A DNA stretch of 64,000 bases from Aphrocallistes beatrix (GCA_963281255.1 OY725495.1:1612001-1676000); one strand, 5' to 3'. Shown: positions 1 through 12,113, counted from the first letter of the stretch. Made by a program: numbers and translations. The notes: generated by a model from the sequence alone, not told the origin.

Positions 1-1053
1 TTACTAATATGCGCACGTATATTTTTATTAGTTATAATTCTTTCGCACGCAATTCTTTATAATGTATAATATCATAGACAATACGGGGAAAATGACTTCA
101 CTTTGTTAAAAGGTTCAAGTGCTGAGGTGATTTTCATATCATTTTCTAAATCATCATCCTTAAACTGATTCCTTTGGTTTTGCTCTTCAATACATACTAA
201 ATTCATTAATGATTTGCCAAATGTCCTAATAATATTAATTGCATTCTTCCATTTTAGTCGTAAAATCCTTGCTCATTATTGGTAATTACGCTACTTTCAT
301 CTTTCTTTGTTATTATTCTGCCTCATCATTATTGATTTGAGGAAGTAATCAATCTTTTACATCCGTAGCTGGCCTCTGAATTATTTAAAATCCCAATGCG
401 CTCTCAGAGTGCAGCTAGCTTGCAAAGTTTAATTTGTCTGTACAAATATTTATACATTTTTATTTTAAATTTCCTTTCTATATTCAACTTATTAGTGCTG
501 GGTTCTGTCGTTGTGCAAACATACATGTTGTGTTTATCATTTCATTATTTCTAATAACACAGCATTAACAAACCTGGACTCTTAGTATCCCCAAAATAAG
601 GGTACTTTCTGGATATACATTGCCTGGCTTTGAATATTAAAATACTACATTACTTAATTTTACTGAAGATTCGTCTATTCTTAGATGACAAATCATTTTA
701 ACTTGGATACATACTGAAAAATCAAATTCATAATCTACAAAATTAATCCATTTGTTTAATTTCCTTTTATATCATTTCGTTATTAAAGTTATGTCATATC
801 GCTATCGTCACCTTGATCCAATTGTCATCATATACACTGGTTATGCATATTGGCAATGTGGCTAAAAGTAGAACAGATTCTGCAACTTCCTGATATAGAG
901 CCCTACTCAGTATTGCTTATTATATTTTGGTAAATGATTCTTAATCTTTGTTAAATGTATTCCTTCAAATATGCATTACTATTATTAATACGTTTGCTTA
1001 TGTACTATATAACCCATATTTTCATCCCTACAACTTTATAAATACTACTTTAG
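1..1053 (+). other. HTT intron or upstream sequence
   Basis: AT-rich sequence up to the acceptor AG at 1052-1053. No convincing ORF, RNA gene or repeat copy is visible. It is probably the intron before the first HTT exon seen here, because the coding similarity starts inside the protein. Confidence 0.5.
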
Positions 1054-1604
1054 GTTTCCCGAATACCCTGATTTCAGATGATATTATTCGAATTAGCTTG
1101 AAAAATTCTGCAATAGCTTGTGTTGTTGTTGCAATCGCCTTTAAACCCGAATTATTGTTTACTCTCAAAATAGACGATAATTATTTTCAAGGAGCTATCC
1201 AAACACCTTCTGATGTTGTTAATTACATAAACTATTCGGATCCTTCAACTGTTGAAAAAATTACTATTTTTATTGGTGACTTTATGAGATCAAATCTCAA
1301 AAGAAATTGTGGAGTTTTTACAATCCTACATTCAAGAAATCAGAAGCATATTTCTTTAGATTTTATTTTGCATAAGATGATTAAGCTTCTTGAATCTTCT
1401 GATCCGCTAATAATAAGGGCAGCTTGTAGCGGATTTCAACATTTATTGCCCGAATTAGTGCTTAGTTGTCATGGTGAAACTTCGGTTGAATGTATCCAGA
1501 ATTTGATTTATTTGAGAAATAACTCATTTTGGTTAATTCGACTTCAAATTGTTAATATTATTTCATCATTCGACTTATTCAATCTTTCTCATTTGATGCA
1601 AAAT
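1054..1604 (+). CDS. HTT: Huntingtin homologue, internal exon (HEAT-repeat region)
   Basis: This 551-bp exon encodes about 183 residues of a huntingtin-like protein, a very large cytoplasmic HEAT-repeat scaffold linked to vesicle transport and autophagy. It starts after acceptor ctactttag (AG 1052-1053) and ends at donor GTAAGT (1605-1610), on a codon boundary. Two stretches align with the animal protein: DVVNYINYSDPSTVEKI (vertebrates have DILNYIDHGDPQVRGAT) and LIYLRNNSFWLIR (vertebrates have LRNSSYWLVR). The open frame extends upstream to 948, but that part is intronic and its in-frame methionine is not a start. The exon is longer than vertebrate HTT exons, as if several were fused. About 25 residues that follow in vertebrates are missing before the next exon; they may be lost or lie in a small unseen exon. 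Identity rests on several ordered matches over four exons. Confidence 0.85.
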
Positions 1605-1737
1605 GTAAGTTGAACTTCTGTATTACTTGTATTTTTGATAGTTTATAATATTAGTGGAAATCTTTTGGACTATTATTATTTTTGCTGAATCATTTTCTAT
1701 CTTTAATGATATTAAATAATTATCCCATCATTTACTA

Positions 1738-1824
1738 TGGATTTGCTAACTCATTCCCGGTTAAATCATTTTGGGTGGGGAAACCTTAGAAATGTGGAGT
1801 TCATTCTATAAATATAATAGACCA
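1738..1824 (+). repeat. Low-copy repeat fragment, partner of 59762-59851
   Basis: It shares the run cattttgggyggggaarcc and surrounding bases with a second copy near 59800. In both places a GGGGCCTTATTC MITE begins just downstream of a ccagg/cctgg stretch. The class is unknown. Confidence 0.45.
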
Positions 1825-2210
1825 GGGGCCTTATTCACTAAGAAAACTTAAGATTTGCTTAACTTTAATTTTGAATAAAGTTGAGCAAATTTTGAAGAGT
1901 TGCATTACGATTTGGGTAAATAGATGTTCAATGATACCAATAGAAATATAAACTACCTAAATACTGGAAATATTCCAAGTCACTCTCGAAATATTCGTGA
2001 TGTCATACTTAAGTATTATGACGTCATACTTAACTTAAAATATTACGTAACTTTCTGAAAAGTTTAACAAATGAGTCAAAATTTTTCAAGCATTTCAATC
2101 ACTTAAAATTAATAGAGTATGCAATCTATTTGAATTCTTTAAAAATCTCTTCTAATTTTGAAGATTCAATAGTTAAGCAAATCTTAAGTTTTCTTAGTGA
2201 ATAAGGCCCC
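1825..2210 (+). mobile_element. MITE family G, GGGGCCTTATTCAC ends
   Basis: This 386-bp non-autonomous element has terminal inverted repeats that start ggggccttattcactaag and continue for about 35 bp. It contains one TGACGTCA. Two more copies lie at 56082-56469 and 60398-60786 (inverted). The shared ends and similar lengths define the family. No transposase is linked to it here, so the superfamily is unassigned. Confidence 0.8.
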
Positions 2211-2319
2211 ATGTCTTTGGTGGGTTTAAATTATCGTTAAGTGTCGATAATAAATTTGCACTGAATCTTAAACTTGCAAGTTCAAGTTTCAATCATGTTT
2301 GGCCAATGCTGCATAAGTA

Positions 2320-2495
2320 CACAATCGACTCCGCTTATTAAGGTCCCTGTTTAATCGAGTTTTATTTTTGGCAGGACCGAAATAGCTCCCAAACATATGA
2401 GCTAATACAAAATATTTTCAGTTAATAGTGTCCCCCGCTTAATCGGGTCAAAATTTCTTCAGACCGATCTGATCCTATTAAGCAGAGTCGACTAT
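2320..2495 (+). mobile_element. Pogo/Tigger-type MITE, degraded
   Basis: The inverted ends (caatcgactccgctt at left, aagcagagtcgact at right) match the better copy at 48064-48258. The CAGTCGACTCC-type end is typical of Tc1/mariner-pogo MITEs. Confidence 0.6.
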
Positions 2496-2524
2496 ACTTC
2501 CTAATATTATTATACTGGATCATA

Positions 2525-2896
2525 ATTCACAAATCTAAAATGGAATTATGACGTCATTGTCGCATTTTTATAAGTTAGAAATTCAGCCATATTGGCTATT
2601 TTAGGTGATTGATTGCTGAAATATTAATACACTGTGCATATTAAGACCTTTCACATGTGATACTGTAATCATCAAAAGATGACTCATCACTCTGTTATGA
2701 CGTTATTATTAAGCATTAAATAGTGAAAGATGGCTAGATTTTGTCTATTATGACAGTAAGTCAGACGGAAATACAAGTATTTAGAGATGTTATCTACCTT
2801 ATAATTAATCAAAGTGAGCCTAGTCGTGCAAATGGTACCTCCGGCGGATACTTTATGTCCCCCAGCCGTATAGCATAAGCAAGCGAAGCGCGCTAG
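2525..2896 (-). repeat. Family A dispersed repeat, partial
   Basis: This copy runs from a body segment with tatgacgtcattgtc to the GC-rich head ending aagcgaagcgcgct. The head hairpin is decayed. The AT-rich end of the unit is missing. Confidence 0.7.
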
Positions 2897-4033
2897 TAAG
2901 ATGTAACTTTTAAATGATGGAATGTTCTACATTGATGTTTCAGCAAAATTTTCTCCATTATGATATTTTATTAAATAAAAACTTGCTTCGATTCCTCTTG
3001 CGGTCTGCTAACAATATATGTCTGTTTGAGTCACAATGGGTCTGATGCTGCAGATTCAATATTTCGTTGGCTAAATAAGAATATTTTATACCGAAGAATA
3101 ATTAATATCTTCCAATTTCGAGTGTTTTTTTCACCAAAGCTCAAACCTTTGGAAGCGATTAATTATTTAGCATCCAAATTAAAGCTCGATTTCTTTTTAT
3201 TCGTGTGTTTAATGCATTGATGGAAGGTAACAACCCAAATCTTTACCAGGTCCAGTTTTAGCATCCCGAATTATTTTGTCACTAGCTTAATCAAGTGAGT
3301 TACATATAATTTGCTACTCACGGAATTATTCGACTTCAATATATCCTTTTAAAATTAAGAGATTTCTTTCTGGTCCTGAATTAATTATCCTGAAAGATTG
3401 AAATTTGAATAACTGGTTTATACTAGTAACCTTCCTCGAATGATCAAATGAATTACCAAAGATAATGGATCAACCTTGATTTATACATCATAATGGCCTA
3501 TCAATTGAATCCACTAAATTTTTAATTGCCACAATACTAAAATGGAAACGCATATAAGTATTTAGATCTAGCATATAAGTGGAGAAATGTGGACAATGAA
3601 AATTTCAGGAATTATCCTCCTAATCAAATTTACCTCCGTAATTGGGAGAAAGTGGTTAAGAGCGTTTTTCTGGACACATTTTTCATTTCGTTTTAAGTTT
3701 TGATCGCTTGAGGTGAATTAAACTTGAAACTAATTTTCAGATCATCTGATTGGACTATACTTTGATCCAAACAGTATGAAATGAGCAAATTAGAACTATT
3801 ATTGACCTAAAAATGACAAATAATCGCACTAATTTATAACATTTGGATTTATTCAATTCATTTTCACTAAATATGTTGTGTTTGTAGTGCAAAATCATAT
3901 TGGGGAGTAGGCACATTTTTGCCGTCTCGAGCTACTCCAATTAGCATGTTCTCCTGCCCCGAATAATGATTTCTATCTAGAGATTAAAGCTATAAACGCG
4001 TGTATAATCATATCTGTAATTATGGCCTGCCTA
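2897..4033. other. Intronic sequence without recognised features
   Basis: No coding similarity, inverted repeat or copy of the families described here was recognised. A 64-codon open frame at 3026-3220 has no recognisable motifs and is treated as chance. Confidence 0.5.
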
Positions 4034-5374
4034 CAGTCTGTTACATAATTATTTGGAATTATATTTGACAAAATTTTCTTACAAGATTATTCATAGTCAA
4101 CATTCTAAGTTAAGAGATATTATCTACATTGCTAAAATTCAATATTATATAGAAAATACATTTGAGTTGTTAACCATTTGACATCTGCGCGCCATTGATG
4201 ACCACTATGGCTTAAGAAAATTAGAATCTAACCTGCTCCAGGTGGCCTCCAACATGTTCTTTAGCTCTGGAATTGTGAATCTTTTAACTTTTTTGGTTGG
4301 CTAAAGCAATTCCTGCTTTAGCCAACCAAAAAGGTTCACAATAGGATTGAGATCAGGGTTTTTGAAGGCCACGGAAGTACTTTGGGCACTTTTGAGCTCA
4401 GCCAATGCTTGACCTTTATAGCTGTATTTTTAGGATCGTTATCTATTACGAGTTGCCAGTAATTTTTCAGGGAAAACGTAAGCCTGGGCAAGTAGATGAC
4501 CTTGAAGGATGTCTAGAAATAAGGCACTATCCATATTTTGATTGAAAATACAAAGGGGGAAGTCTCCAATGAAGAGAATGCCGCCTATACGTTAATCTTT
4601 GGCGTATGTTTAGTCGTGGGGACACATCTTTCTCAATCTGATTTTGTACACATTTTAATTTGATCCCTGGAGAGCTATACCGACATCTCATCAGCAAAAA
4701 CTGTCTTAGCCCATTATATCTTGGAGTATTTGAATTTCTTCGCACATTATATACGATACAAACGATTCTTATCGCTAAGCATTGGCCTCTTTGTCGGGTC
4801 TCTCTTAGAATAACTCAGATCTATCAAGGCCCGGCGTACTGTCTAGCAATATACTGGAATGGGAGCTCTACTGGCTAATGCTTTTAACGACAAATACGGG
4901 TTCTGCCTTTTCTTTGGCTAATCGAGTGTTTAATTCCATTACTTAGAGAACTTGGCCTTTCAACATCTTTTTGATGTGAGATATTGATTCCTTTCATAAT
5001 AAATTGTAGACAAGCTTACATCTACAATTTGAGAAATTTCTATTGGTGCATGCTAATTGTGTTCGAGCAATGTTTTAATAGTCTCTCTCTTCAGAAGTTG
5101 GGTCAATTTATAGTGTATTAAGATAAATTAATGGTAGAATATAGATGAGAAAAGCTAAATTAATACAGTAATACCCGAAATGACGTCACTATATTCTCAT
5201 ATAGAGCACTACAATTTTTGAGGGATGACAGAGTTCCTAGTTCAATCTTAATTTTGTAAATACTTGGTTATACAGTACTAAAAAAAGCAATATGTTGGAG
5301 TATAAGAGGTCAAAATTTCCTAATATGGTCAACCCATTACAAGCTAGAATTCCAAATAATTATGTAACAGACTG
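4034..5374 (-). mobile_element. Tc1-like transposon, inactivated
   Basis: The element is 1,341 bp, bounded by TA on both sides (4032-4033, 5375-5376). Its inverted repeats begin cagtctgttacataattat, and the match continues for about 30 bp. The minus strand carries decayed Tc1 transposase: a stretch reading NDPKNTAIKV, then NPDLNP, the region of the third catalytic acid. Frame breaks and stops are frequent and no long frame survives. A 19-bp perfect hairpin at 4286-4335 lies in the former coding region. Confidence 0.8.
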
Positions 5375-5376
5375 TA

Positions 5377-6227
5377 TATGCTAGGAGATATCAAAAATAT
5401 ATTCGTCCAATTTGTTTGATTATTTTAGGATGAATTCACAATTCTGACAATCCGTCAAAAATGCATCAATATTCAATGATTCGATAATAGAAAAAGTTCC
5501 TATATTTTCATCATAGGTATTTATGTAGCATCTGAATCATTTGCGGCACTAGCAGACTACGACAAGGTAGCCTTCAGCGAGGCATCGAATCTGATTGGAT
5601 GGGCAACTGAAAACTATTTACTATTTTTATCAGACACTATAAGAAACCCTCACCCACCCCAAATCCGCCACTGATGTGAATTATTCATGTATTCAAGATT
5701 ACCTTAAGATGATATTTTTATTGACAAATAGTGGCTAGATCTAAATTTGTATTGAGAATATTTTTCATATTTGATTTTTTGCATAAGTCTATATTTTTAT
5801 CCCTCTGAACCCATTTAGTATGGTTTGGTGAGTTGATTTTTGAAATGAGATATGATGGCCCAAGTACTCTCCTTCCGAATACCCTATGTAACATTTCGAA
5901 TTATTCAGTTGAATTCCTGCCTTTTCTAAGGCCTGGAGTTCCCTCTGATTTTCTTGGGGCACGACTTCTGATGGGGTGTGCTGGGTAATTCAAAACATTT
6001 TTAATGATATTGGTATTTTTTAATCAAATTTCGGAAATTTTCACAATGGTACTATTTACCTATTTAAAAAGATTCCAAAACCGTTTAGTTTATGCTTCTA
6101 TCGTGGCGGAGCACAAAATTTCGACCGAGAACCCATGAAAATTTACAAACTGTGAAAAAGTTAAAAGAATATTAATTGAGTAATTTAGGTGTTGAACATA
6201 CTTAATTTAGGCTAAATTACACATATA
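5377..6227. other. Intronic sequence, one possible hAT end
   Basis: Nothing coding is recognised. The run ccccaaatccgccactgatg near 5660 looks like the end of a hAT-type element, but no partner end was found. Confidence 0.3.
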
Positions 6228-6446
6228 CACTCCCTGGAAAAGGTATTCGACCACGACGAACACCTCACTAAAGAAAGTATTAAAGTAAATCTATTCAATT
6301 AATGGTTGTGACTAGGGACATTTAGCATAATGTATTCCTTCAGTAGACTAAGTATAATTGTTGTGAATTTTCCAAAAAGGGTAATTCGGATGTGTAATTA
6401 CGAATTTGAACTAAATTTATTTTACAGTTTGAGTACATATTCTTAA
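6228..6446 (+). mobile_element. Tc1-type MITE family D, left fragment
   Basis: It starts after TA with cactccctggaaaagg and then tattcgaccac, matching the end of the complete copy at 21395-21868. It stops abruptly where the outer inverted-repeat arm begins at about 6447. Confidence 0.6.
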
Positions 6447-7335
6447 GGATACCGCCCTCGAAAAACCTTGCCTGGCGTAAAAAAAAAAGCACTAGTTGGA
6501 CGGTATTTATTTTGATTTTTATGAGTTAACCCCCTAAAGTTTAGCGTTACTAAAAATTGAAAAATTATTGGAGGTTTTTGACTCTTTCACCAATTAGTTT
6601 TTAACTTATTTGATAATGTTTTAATGACATGGACCTTAACATTGTTTTGGCACCTTTGGAGATTATATAACACAAAGATTTAGAAGAATGGCCAAATAAA
6701 ATCCAAACAAAATAGCTCTATAATGTAGTTCATTCATATAATGCTCGGGAAATCGCCTGTTTGATATCAGATATTTAGCGATCACTGGATCAGAAATTAA
6801 ATTATGATCGTTTCAAAAAAAATTTGTCCGGATCCGACCATTTGTTCTTGAGATATCGCTTATTATAGGTAAAGTTCGGGCATAATGTCTCTCTATGGTC
6901 CCGAAAGAGGCCGATGTCATATCTTAAAACTATTGAAGATATATAATCTATTATATTCTTAAATAAAAGGATATAGGTATGCGAAAATATATAGGTTCCT
7001 CAAACATTCCTTTGTCAAAAAATAAATAATTCTCGACTTATCATTGATTTAATTGTAATACAAATTCTCTGGAGAACTTTCAATATATATTAGAAAATGG
7101 CGAATCTAATCATTAAATGTGTATTCAAATGTGACTATTATGCTAAATAATGAATACAATTGTCGTTAATAATGTGTAAAGAAAAATTGGAGAACTTTTG
7201 ATAATTATTTTGAAAGTTCTGGCCTTGGACCTCCCACATTCGGTCAAAAACCCCCATTTAGGTTCCAAAAAGAGATATCTCTCTTTCTCTGTAAATATAA
7301 GCCCAAATTCTTAGTTCTCACTTCGCAATATACTT
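6447..7335 (+). repeat. Outer left arm of the 8.3-kb nested palindrome
   Basis: This ~890-bp segment is the diverged reverse complement of 13937-14785. Matching landmarks include gatatctct followed by ttctctg, the run aattcttagttctca, and gcctggcgt opposite cttttgtcaggc. Nothing coding was found. The arms look like the ends of an old foldback-type element whose centre received later insertions. Confidence 0.75.
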
Positions 7336-7344
7336 TTTATGAGG

Positions 7345-8912
7345 GCACATATATGATTCATTGATAATAATTGCACTACATCCATTGGAATGTAAGTTTA
7401 GATTTTTGTCATATGATGACGTAGCATTTTTCAAAAATCCTAACTTCTTTCGCTCTGACTTCCTAATATACTTTTTGGAAGCTCTTTATTCATTCTAAAC
7501 TGATAGATTAAACTTCGTAGTGCCAGGAATATGAATTATTAGTCACAATTGTCTCAAAATATTTGGGGTTAGAGGCCTCAAGGAAATTTGTGGATTCTCA
7601 GGGTACTCTTGCTATTTTATGTAAATATTTGTTTCGAATATACCTAAATCAGCAGTATAAATGCGAATAAATGTCTGTGAATGCTTTTATTCATTATTAA
7701 TGACTCATTTACATTCTTAACATCTAAACTTAAAATCTCTATATCTCGGGAGTTTACAATTTCAAAATTGACCGTCTTTACAGGATTTTAACTCAAAATT
7801 GGTTTGAGGTAGAGGTTTGAAAATTTCAAGATGTTGTTCCACATCATTAGGCGATAAACATAGGACCACTTTATTTTCGATATCTTATAACTTGGTGATT
7901 TTATTCCTGATTTCCCAAAAAAAACCAGACATTTTTCGCCGTTTTTTGGCCCTTTTTTTCGGACACCGATAAAATTTACAATTTTTGCTATTTACCTTTT
8001 TTTGGTCCTATGAAGTTGCAAATATGGTAGACTACCTATGATTCGATTTTGGAAGCATTTGTATCCTTGGTATGTCCTAAACAATTCCTTGAGTGGCCGG
8101 ATTTCTACCTTTAAGATGTACTAGTGAAAAACGAGAAAAGCAGACTTTGAGACACTGTATCTCAAAAACTAGAAATGAGAATCAAAAACGGTCTGGAAAC
8201 CGCCCGCGAAAAAACAATTCAATTTGGTTTGCAGCATACAATGGAAGGAGAAAAGGAAATACTTAAGCATGCCAAACCGCTTTTGATTCTCATTTCTAGT
8301 TTTTGAGACACAGTGTTTTGAAGTATGTTTTTTTCGTTTTGGTTGCACATCCTAATGGTAGACCCCGACCACTCAAAATATATTTTAGAACATGCCAAAG
8401 AAACAAATGATCCCAAAATTAAATAATAGCTATTCTATTTTATTTGCCGCCTTTAATTAAAATGACAAAATTTGTAAATTTTATTTATGTTTGAAAAAAA
8501 GTTCCTCAAATACTGGAAAACGGATTTTTTTGATAAATCATAAATAACATCACTAAGTTTTAAGATTTCGAAAATCGAGTGGTACTTTCATCGGATAATG
8601 ATATGGAACAACTCTTGTAAAGTTCAAACCTCAATGTCAAACCAATTTTGACTTTAATTTGAAAACAGTCATTTTGAAATTTATGCAAATAATTTCAGCA
8701 AATTGAGAATAATAATTCATAATTCTAGCATTACGACGTATAATCCATTTGTTGAGAATAAATATAGAGGTTCTAAAAATTATATTAGGAAGATAGAACG
8801 AGAGTCTACGACTTTTAGTTTTCAAGTTAGGATTTCCGAAAAATGCTACGTGATCATATTATAAAAATGTAAAACTTAACATTCCATAGTAGTGCAATTA
8901 TTATCAATGAAT
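7345..8912. mobile_element. Foldback (palindromic) element, ~1.57 kb
   Basis: The ends gattcattgataataattg (7352) and its complement (to 8912) begin two arms of about 780 bp that meet near 8235. Mirror landmarks near the centre are tctcaaaaactagaaatgag and ctcatttctagtttttgaga. There is no coding capacity. It lies only in the left half of the larger palindrome, so it inserted independently of that structure. Confidence 0.75.
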
Positions 8913-8966
8913 CCTTACTATTAAAACTCGATTAATATTTGGTATATATATATATATATATATATA

Positions 8967-9465
8967 CAAGCGCGCTTCGCTTGATAGCGCTGTGCGGCTG
9001 GCGGACACTTTGTGTCCGCCGGAGGCGCCCTGGGGGTGCCTGTGGTCACCATTGATTAATTTATGGGAGATAACATCTTTAAGTACCTCTGTCCTACTGT
9101 TATAATCGATATCGCACGAATAATCACCAAATTTGTCAAATTTTAATATTTTTATGCGTAATGATAACGTCATAGCAAAGTGATGAGTCTTCATTTTTTG
9201 ATGATAGTTACATCATATGTGAGGTATGTTAGTTTACAGATTCTTTTAAAATTTCAGCCTTCTATCTCCTATAATAGCTGAGTTATCCTCGAATAACTGT
9301 ATTGCTTTACTTATATAAATGTGACAATGACGTCATAATTCCATGATGAGTGCACATTTTCGTCTGAGCACAGAAATTACTGGAGCCATAGCCAAAATAC
9401 TCCCACATTCCAAAAATCAGCTTTCTGCGCTTGGCAGTTTCTTCAATCAATTCCTCACAGATATA
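8967..9465 (+). repeat. Family A dispersed repeat, inverted partner of 12871-13368
   Basis: The copy starts caagcgcgcttcgc after a (TA)n run. It has the hairpin ggcggacac-ttt-gtgtccgcc, a body with TGACGTCA at about 9330, and the 3' stretch cagtttcttcaatcaattc. It flanks the MULE on the left; a diverged copy flanks it on the right in opposite orientation. Confidence 0.85.
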
Positions 9466-9751
9466 TATATATAGTGTATATATTTGGGTGCTCCAAGAAT
9501 TTCCAAAGTTTGAATCTTATGATGCACACTCTTCAAATAGTTTACCTTGATCACCAAGTATTCACCATAAAATTTTCATGCAATTTGGAGATGGTTTAGT
9601 GGTCGCGCAGGGTAGCCTCCCCCTCGTGCTAATTTATAATGGGATATGTCCTGGTTGAGGCCAGAAGTTGTTAAAAGCGTACTTCTGACATTTAAATATA
9701 CTAGTAGCTTGATTTTTGTGATATTTGAGGGTGATTTTATATGGGAAACAT

Positions 9752-10030
9752 GAATAAGACCGAACGGAATAAGACCGAACGGAATAAGACCGAATGGAAT
9801 AAGACCGAAAAATTATTCTGTACTGGAATAAGACCGAATAATCAAAACTGGAATAAGACCGAATTATTAAAACTGGAATAAGACCGAATTGTCAAAACTG
9901 GAATAAGACCGAATTGTCAAAACTGGAATAAGACCGAATTGTCAAAACTGGAATAAGACCGAATTATCAAAACTGGAATAAGACCGAATAGTTAAGACTG
10001 GAATAAGACCGAATTATTTAGACTGGAATA
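9752..10030 (+). repeat. Left terminal array of the MULE, 12 units
   Basis: Twelve copies of gaataagaccga are present. The first three are spaced 14-15 bp and the rest about 25 bp, with spacers such as attgtcaaaactg. It is the inverted counterpart of 12190-12580. Confidence 0.9.
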
Positions 10031-10277
10031 CTATGAACATTTTGCAACGAAGTAACTTTTTATTCGCATTATTTTAACTTATTTAAAGTGTATTTAAACC
10101 TATTTTAGCAAGTTATAATACAGAATTTACAAGTACTTACTTATAGATTCAACAGCGAATTTTAATAATCACTATATCTCTCATTTTTTGAAGGAATTCT
10201 TCGGCCAATTGATTTTAAGAAAAATTATTAATTAAGAACAACCTATGTATTCAATAGTAGTCATAATGAACGTACAG

Positions 10278-10449
10278 AATTGGGCGCGCTCTATTAATAC
10301 ATGTAACTATCCAGGATACCGTTATTATAATAAGGATATATGTATAAATAGTATATATATCAGATAATTGGGCGCGCTCTATTAATAACTATCCAAGATA
10401 CCGTTATTATAATAAAGATATATGTATAAATAGTATATATATCAGATAA
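10278..10449 (+). promoter_or_regulatory. Duplicated upstream region of the MULE gene, TATA-like motifs
   Basis: An 84-88-bp segment starting aattgggcgcgctctattaa is repeated directly (10278-10365, 10366-10449). Each copy ends with tgtataaatagtatatata, which resembles a TATA box. The second copy ends 28 bp before the first ATG (10478). A promoter role is inferred from position only. Confidence 0.5.
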
Positions 10450-10477
10450 TTCTGCATATTCTATTTGAGTTGTTTAA

Positions 10478-10786
10478 ATGATCGAAAACTACGAAACATT
10501 GGAAGGTCATCGTAAAGGTTCATTGATTTATCGATACGAAACACATTGTTTTATTAAAGACAAAGAACAAAATGGCGTGCGATACTTAAGATGCGTCAAA
10601 TATAAGGACGGATGCCCCGCTCGGGCAAAGTTGCATTTAGAATTGAATGAATTTTCAGTTATAAAAGAACATGAAAATCACCTATCTACTGAAAGAGATA
10701 TTGAGATACTAAAGGTTAAATCAAAGCTCAAACGCAAGTCAGAATATTCTCAGGAACACTTCGGGAAACATTCGATAATGAAGTAA
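10478..10786 (+). CDS. FLYWCH-type zinc finger, N-terminal part of MULE transposase
   Basis: This 102-codon frame resembles the FLYWCH DNA-binding finger often found at the N-terminus of animal MULE transposases. Residues 11-65 hold the pattern: RYETHCF, then YLRCVKYKDGCPAR with the cysteine pair, then the closing histidines in HENH. The ATG at 10478 follows the duplicated upstream region. The frame ends in a stop after HSIMK. The next frame is open from about 10760 (TLRETFDNEV), so a one-base shift or a small intron joins the parts. The finger probably recognises the element's own termini. Domain assignment is from motif spacing; no search was possible. Confidence 0.7.
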   Translation: MIENYETLEGHRKGSLIYRYETHCFIKDKEQNGVRYLRCVKYKDGCPARAKLHLELNEFSVIKEHENHLSTERDIEILKVKSKLKRKSEYSQEHFGKHSIMK

Positions 10787-12113
10787 ATCAATCTGAGGTT
10801 GGTGGCTATATAAGCTTTGCTCAGATAGAAAGCACAATGTATAAAAGAAAAAGACTTCATACCCCACAAGTCCCTTTAAATGCTGAAAATGCGATCTCTT
10901 TAATGGAAGATTCCAATGATGAATATAAAATGTATCATTCTTTTTCTATTTATGAATCCGATGAAGTAGCGATTGGATTTATGAGTCCCAAATGGAAAAA
11001 CTATTTGTTTCCAACAGATCAATCAGAATTACAGGCAGATGCTACATTCTATGTAGTTCCCAAACAGTTTTATCAACTATTAAATATATTCCTGCAGTAC
11101 AAATCTCAATCATTACCTGCCATTCTTTGATGTCAACAAAAACAGGGACGCTATACGATAAAGTTGTAGAGAAAATTAAAGAAATTCTTCCATTCGTTGC
11201 TACTATCATCAAGACAGATTTTGAAAGTTCATTATACAATTCGTTTTCAAAGAATTTTCCGAACGCTAGAGTCAGTGGTTGCTTATTCCACTATGATAGA
11301 GCACTATACAAAACTGGAATTGTCAAAAATGGTTTGGCAAATATATATATTTCAAACCCAGAATTCAGACAATGGATAGAACTCTTAATGTGCTTGCCAC
11401 TACTACCTACAGATCAGATTGTTCTTATGTTTAATTACATCAAACAAGAGAAAACTTTCTTATCACAATTGGAGGATGAAAAAGTAAAGAGGTTATTGAA
11501 GTATTATTAGCGATTCTGGCTGGGTCAAGTTGGCCCTTCTAGACTATCAGTTTTTGATGTCGAGAAACGTACTACAAATGATCTAGAGAGCTTTCATGCA
11601 AATTTGAAGAGAAAGTTTAAATCCCATAATCCGAATTACTGGGATTTCATCAAAAACTTAAACAAAGTAATCCGAACAGTCGAGACAGATATCCAGAGGA
11701 TTGATAATGATGTTCCAATTAGGCGTAAAAAAAGGCCAGCAATGATCGAGAAAGAGAAACAAATTTGCGCTCATCAAAGAAAATTAATGAATAGTGAAAT
11801 TTCCCCGATTGCTTATTTACGGACTATAATAACCCTTCAATATAAAGTCCAGTTTCAGAGCTTTGAAGGGATTGTTGAATCCGTTGAAGATATAGATGAA
11901 GCAAATGAAACAGAAACTTGTGTTGAAGATGTGAGCACAGAAAAAAATGACAAACTTTGTAGAATATGTTTAGTAAATGCATCAGATACCCTACTTTTGC
12001 CTTGCCGACATGCTCAAATATGTTTTAACTGTGCGGAGATACTAAATTCAGGTAATAACAATTGCCCTATTTGTAGAGAATCAATCGAATCCTACATCAA
12101 GATATATATGTAG
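10760..12113 (+). pseudogene. MULE transposase core with C-terminal RING finger, nearly intact
   Basis: Three collinear pieces form the main transposase. The first (to 11130) carries the first catalytic acid in ADATFYVVPKQFYQLL. A one-base shift near 11125 leads into LMSTKTGTLYDKV, then TDFESS (second acid) and the MULE signature GCLFHYDRALY. A single in-frame TAG at 11508-11510 is followed without a frame change by FWLGQVGP and NDLESFHANLK, which supplies the third acid. The C-terminus holds a complete C3HC4 RING at 11958-12074: CRIC, LLLPCRH, CFNC, CPIC. A RING of this kind suggests E3 ubiquitin ligase activity, which is not a standard part of MULE transposases. With only a shift and a stop, the copy is probably dead but young. 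Confidence 0.8.
11958..12074 (+). other. RING-HC (C3HC4) domain coding segment
   Basis: All eight metal ligands are present with regular spacing (CRIC, C and H in LLPCRH, CFNC, CPIC), like the C-terminal RING of IAP and related E3 ligases. It lies at the end of the transposase frame, in phase with the DDE domain, 13 codons before the stop. Confidence 0.8.

Noticed and set aside
948..1053. Start codon at 948 as the beginning of a gene
   Set aside because: The similarity to huntingtin starts after the acceptor at 1053, and the upstream residues are hydrophobic intron translation.
8937..8966. TA runs as promoters or TATA boxes
   Set aside because: TA runs occur at fixed places in family A and are microsatellite-like; position gives no support for promoter use.
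9752..10030. Regularly spaced repeats that could suggest a CRISPR array
   Set aside because: Spacers are repeats of each other, the array is mirrored at the other end of a transposon, and the DNA is eukaryotic.
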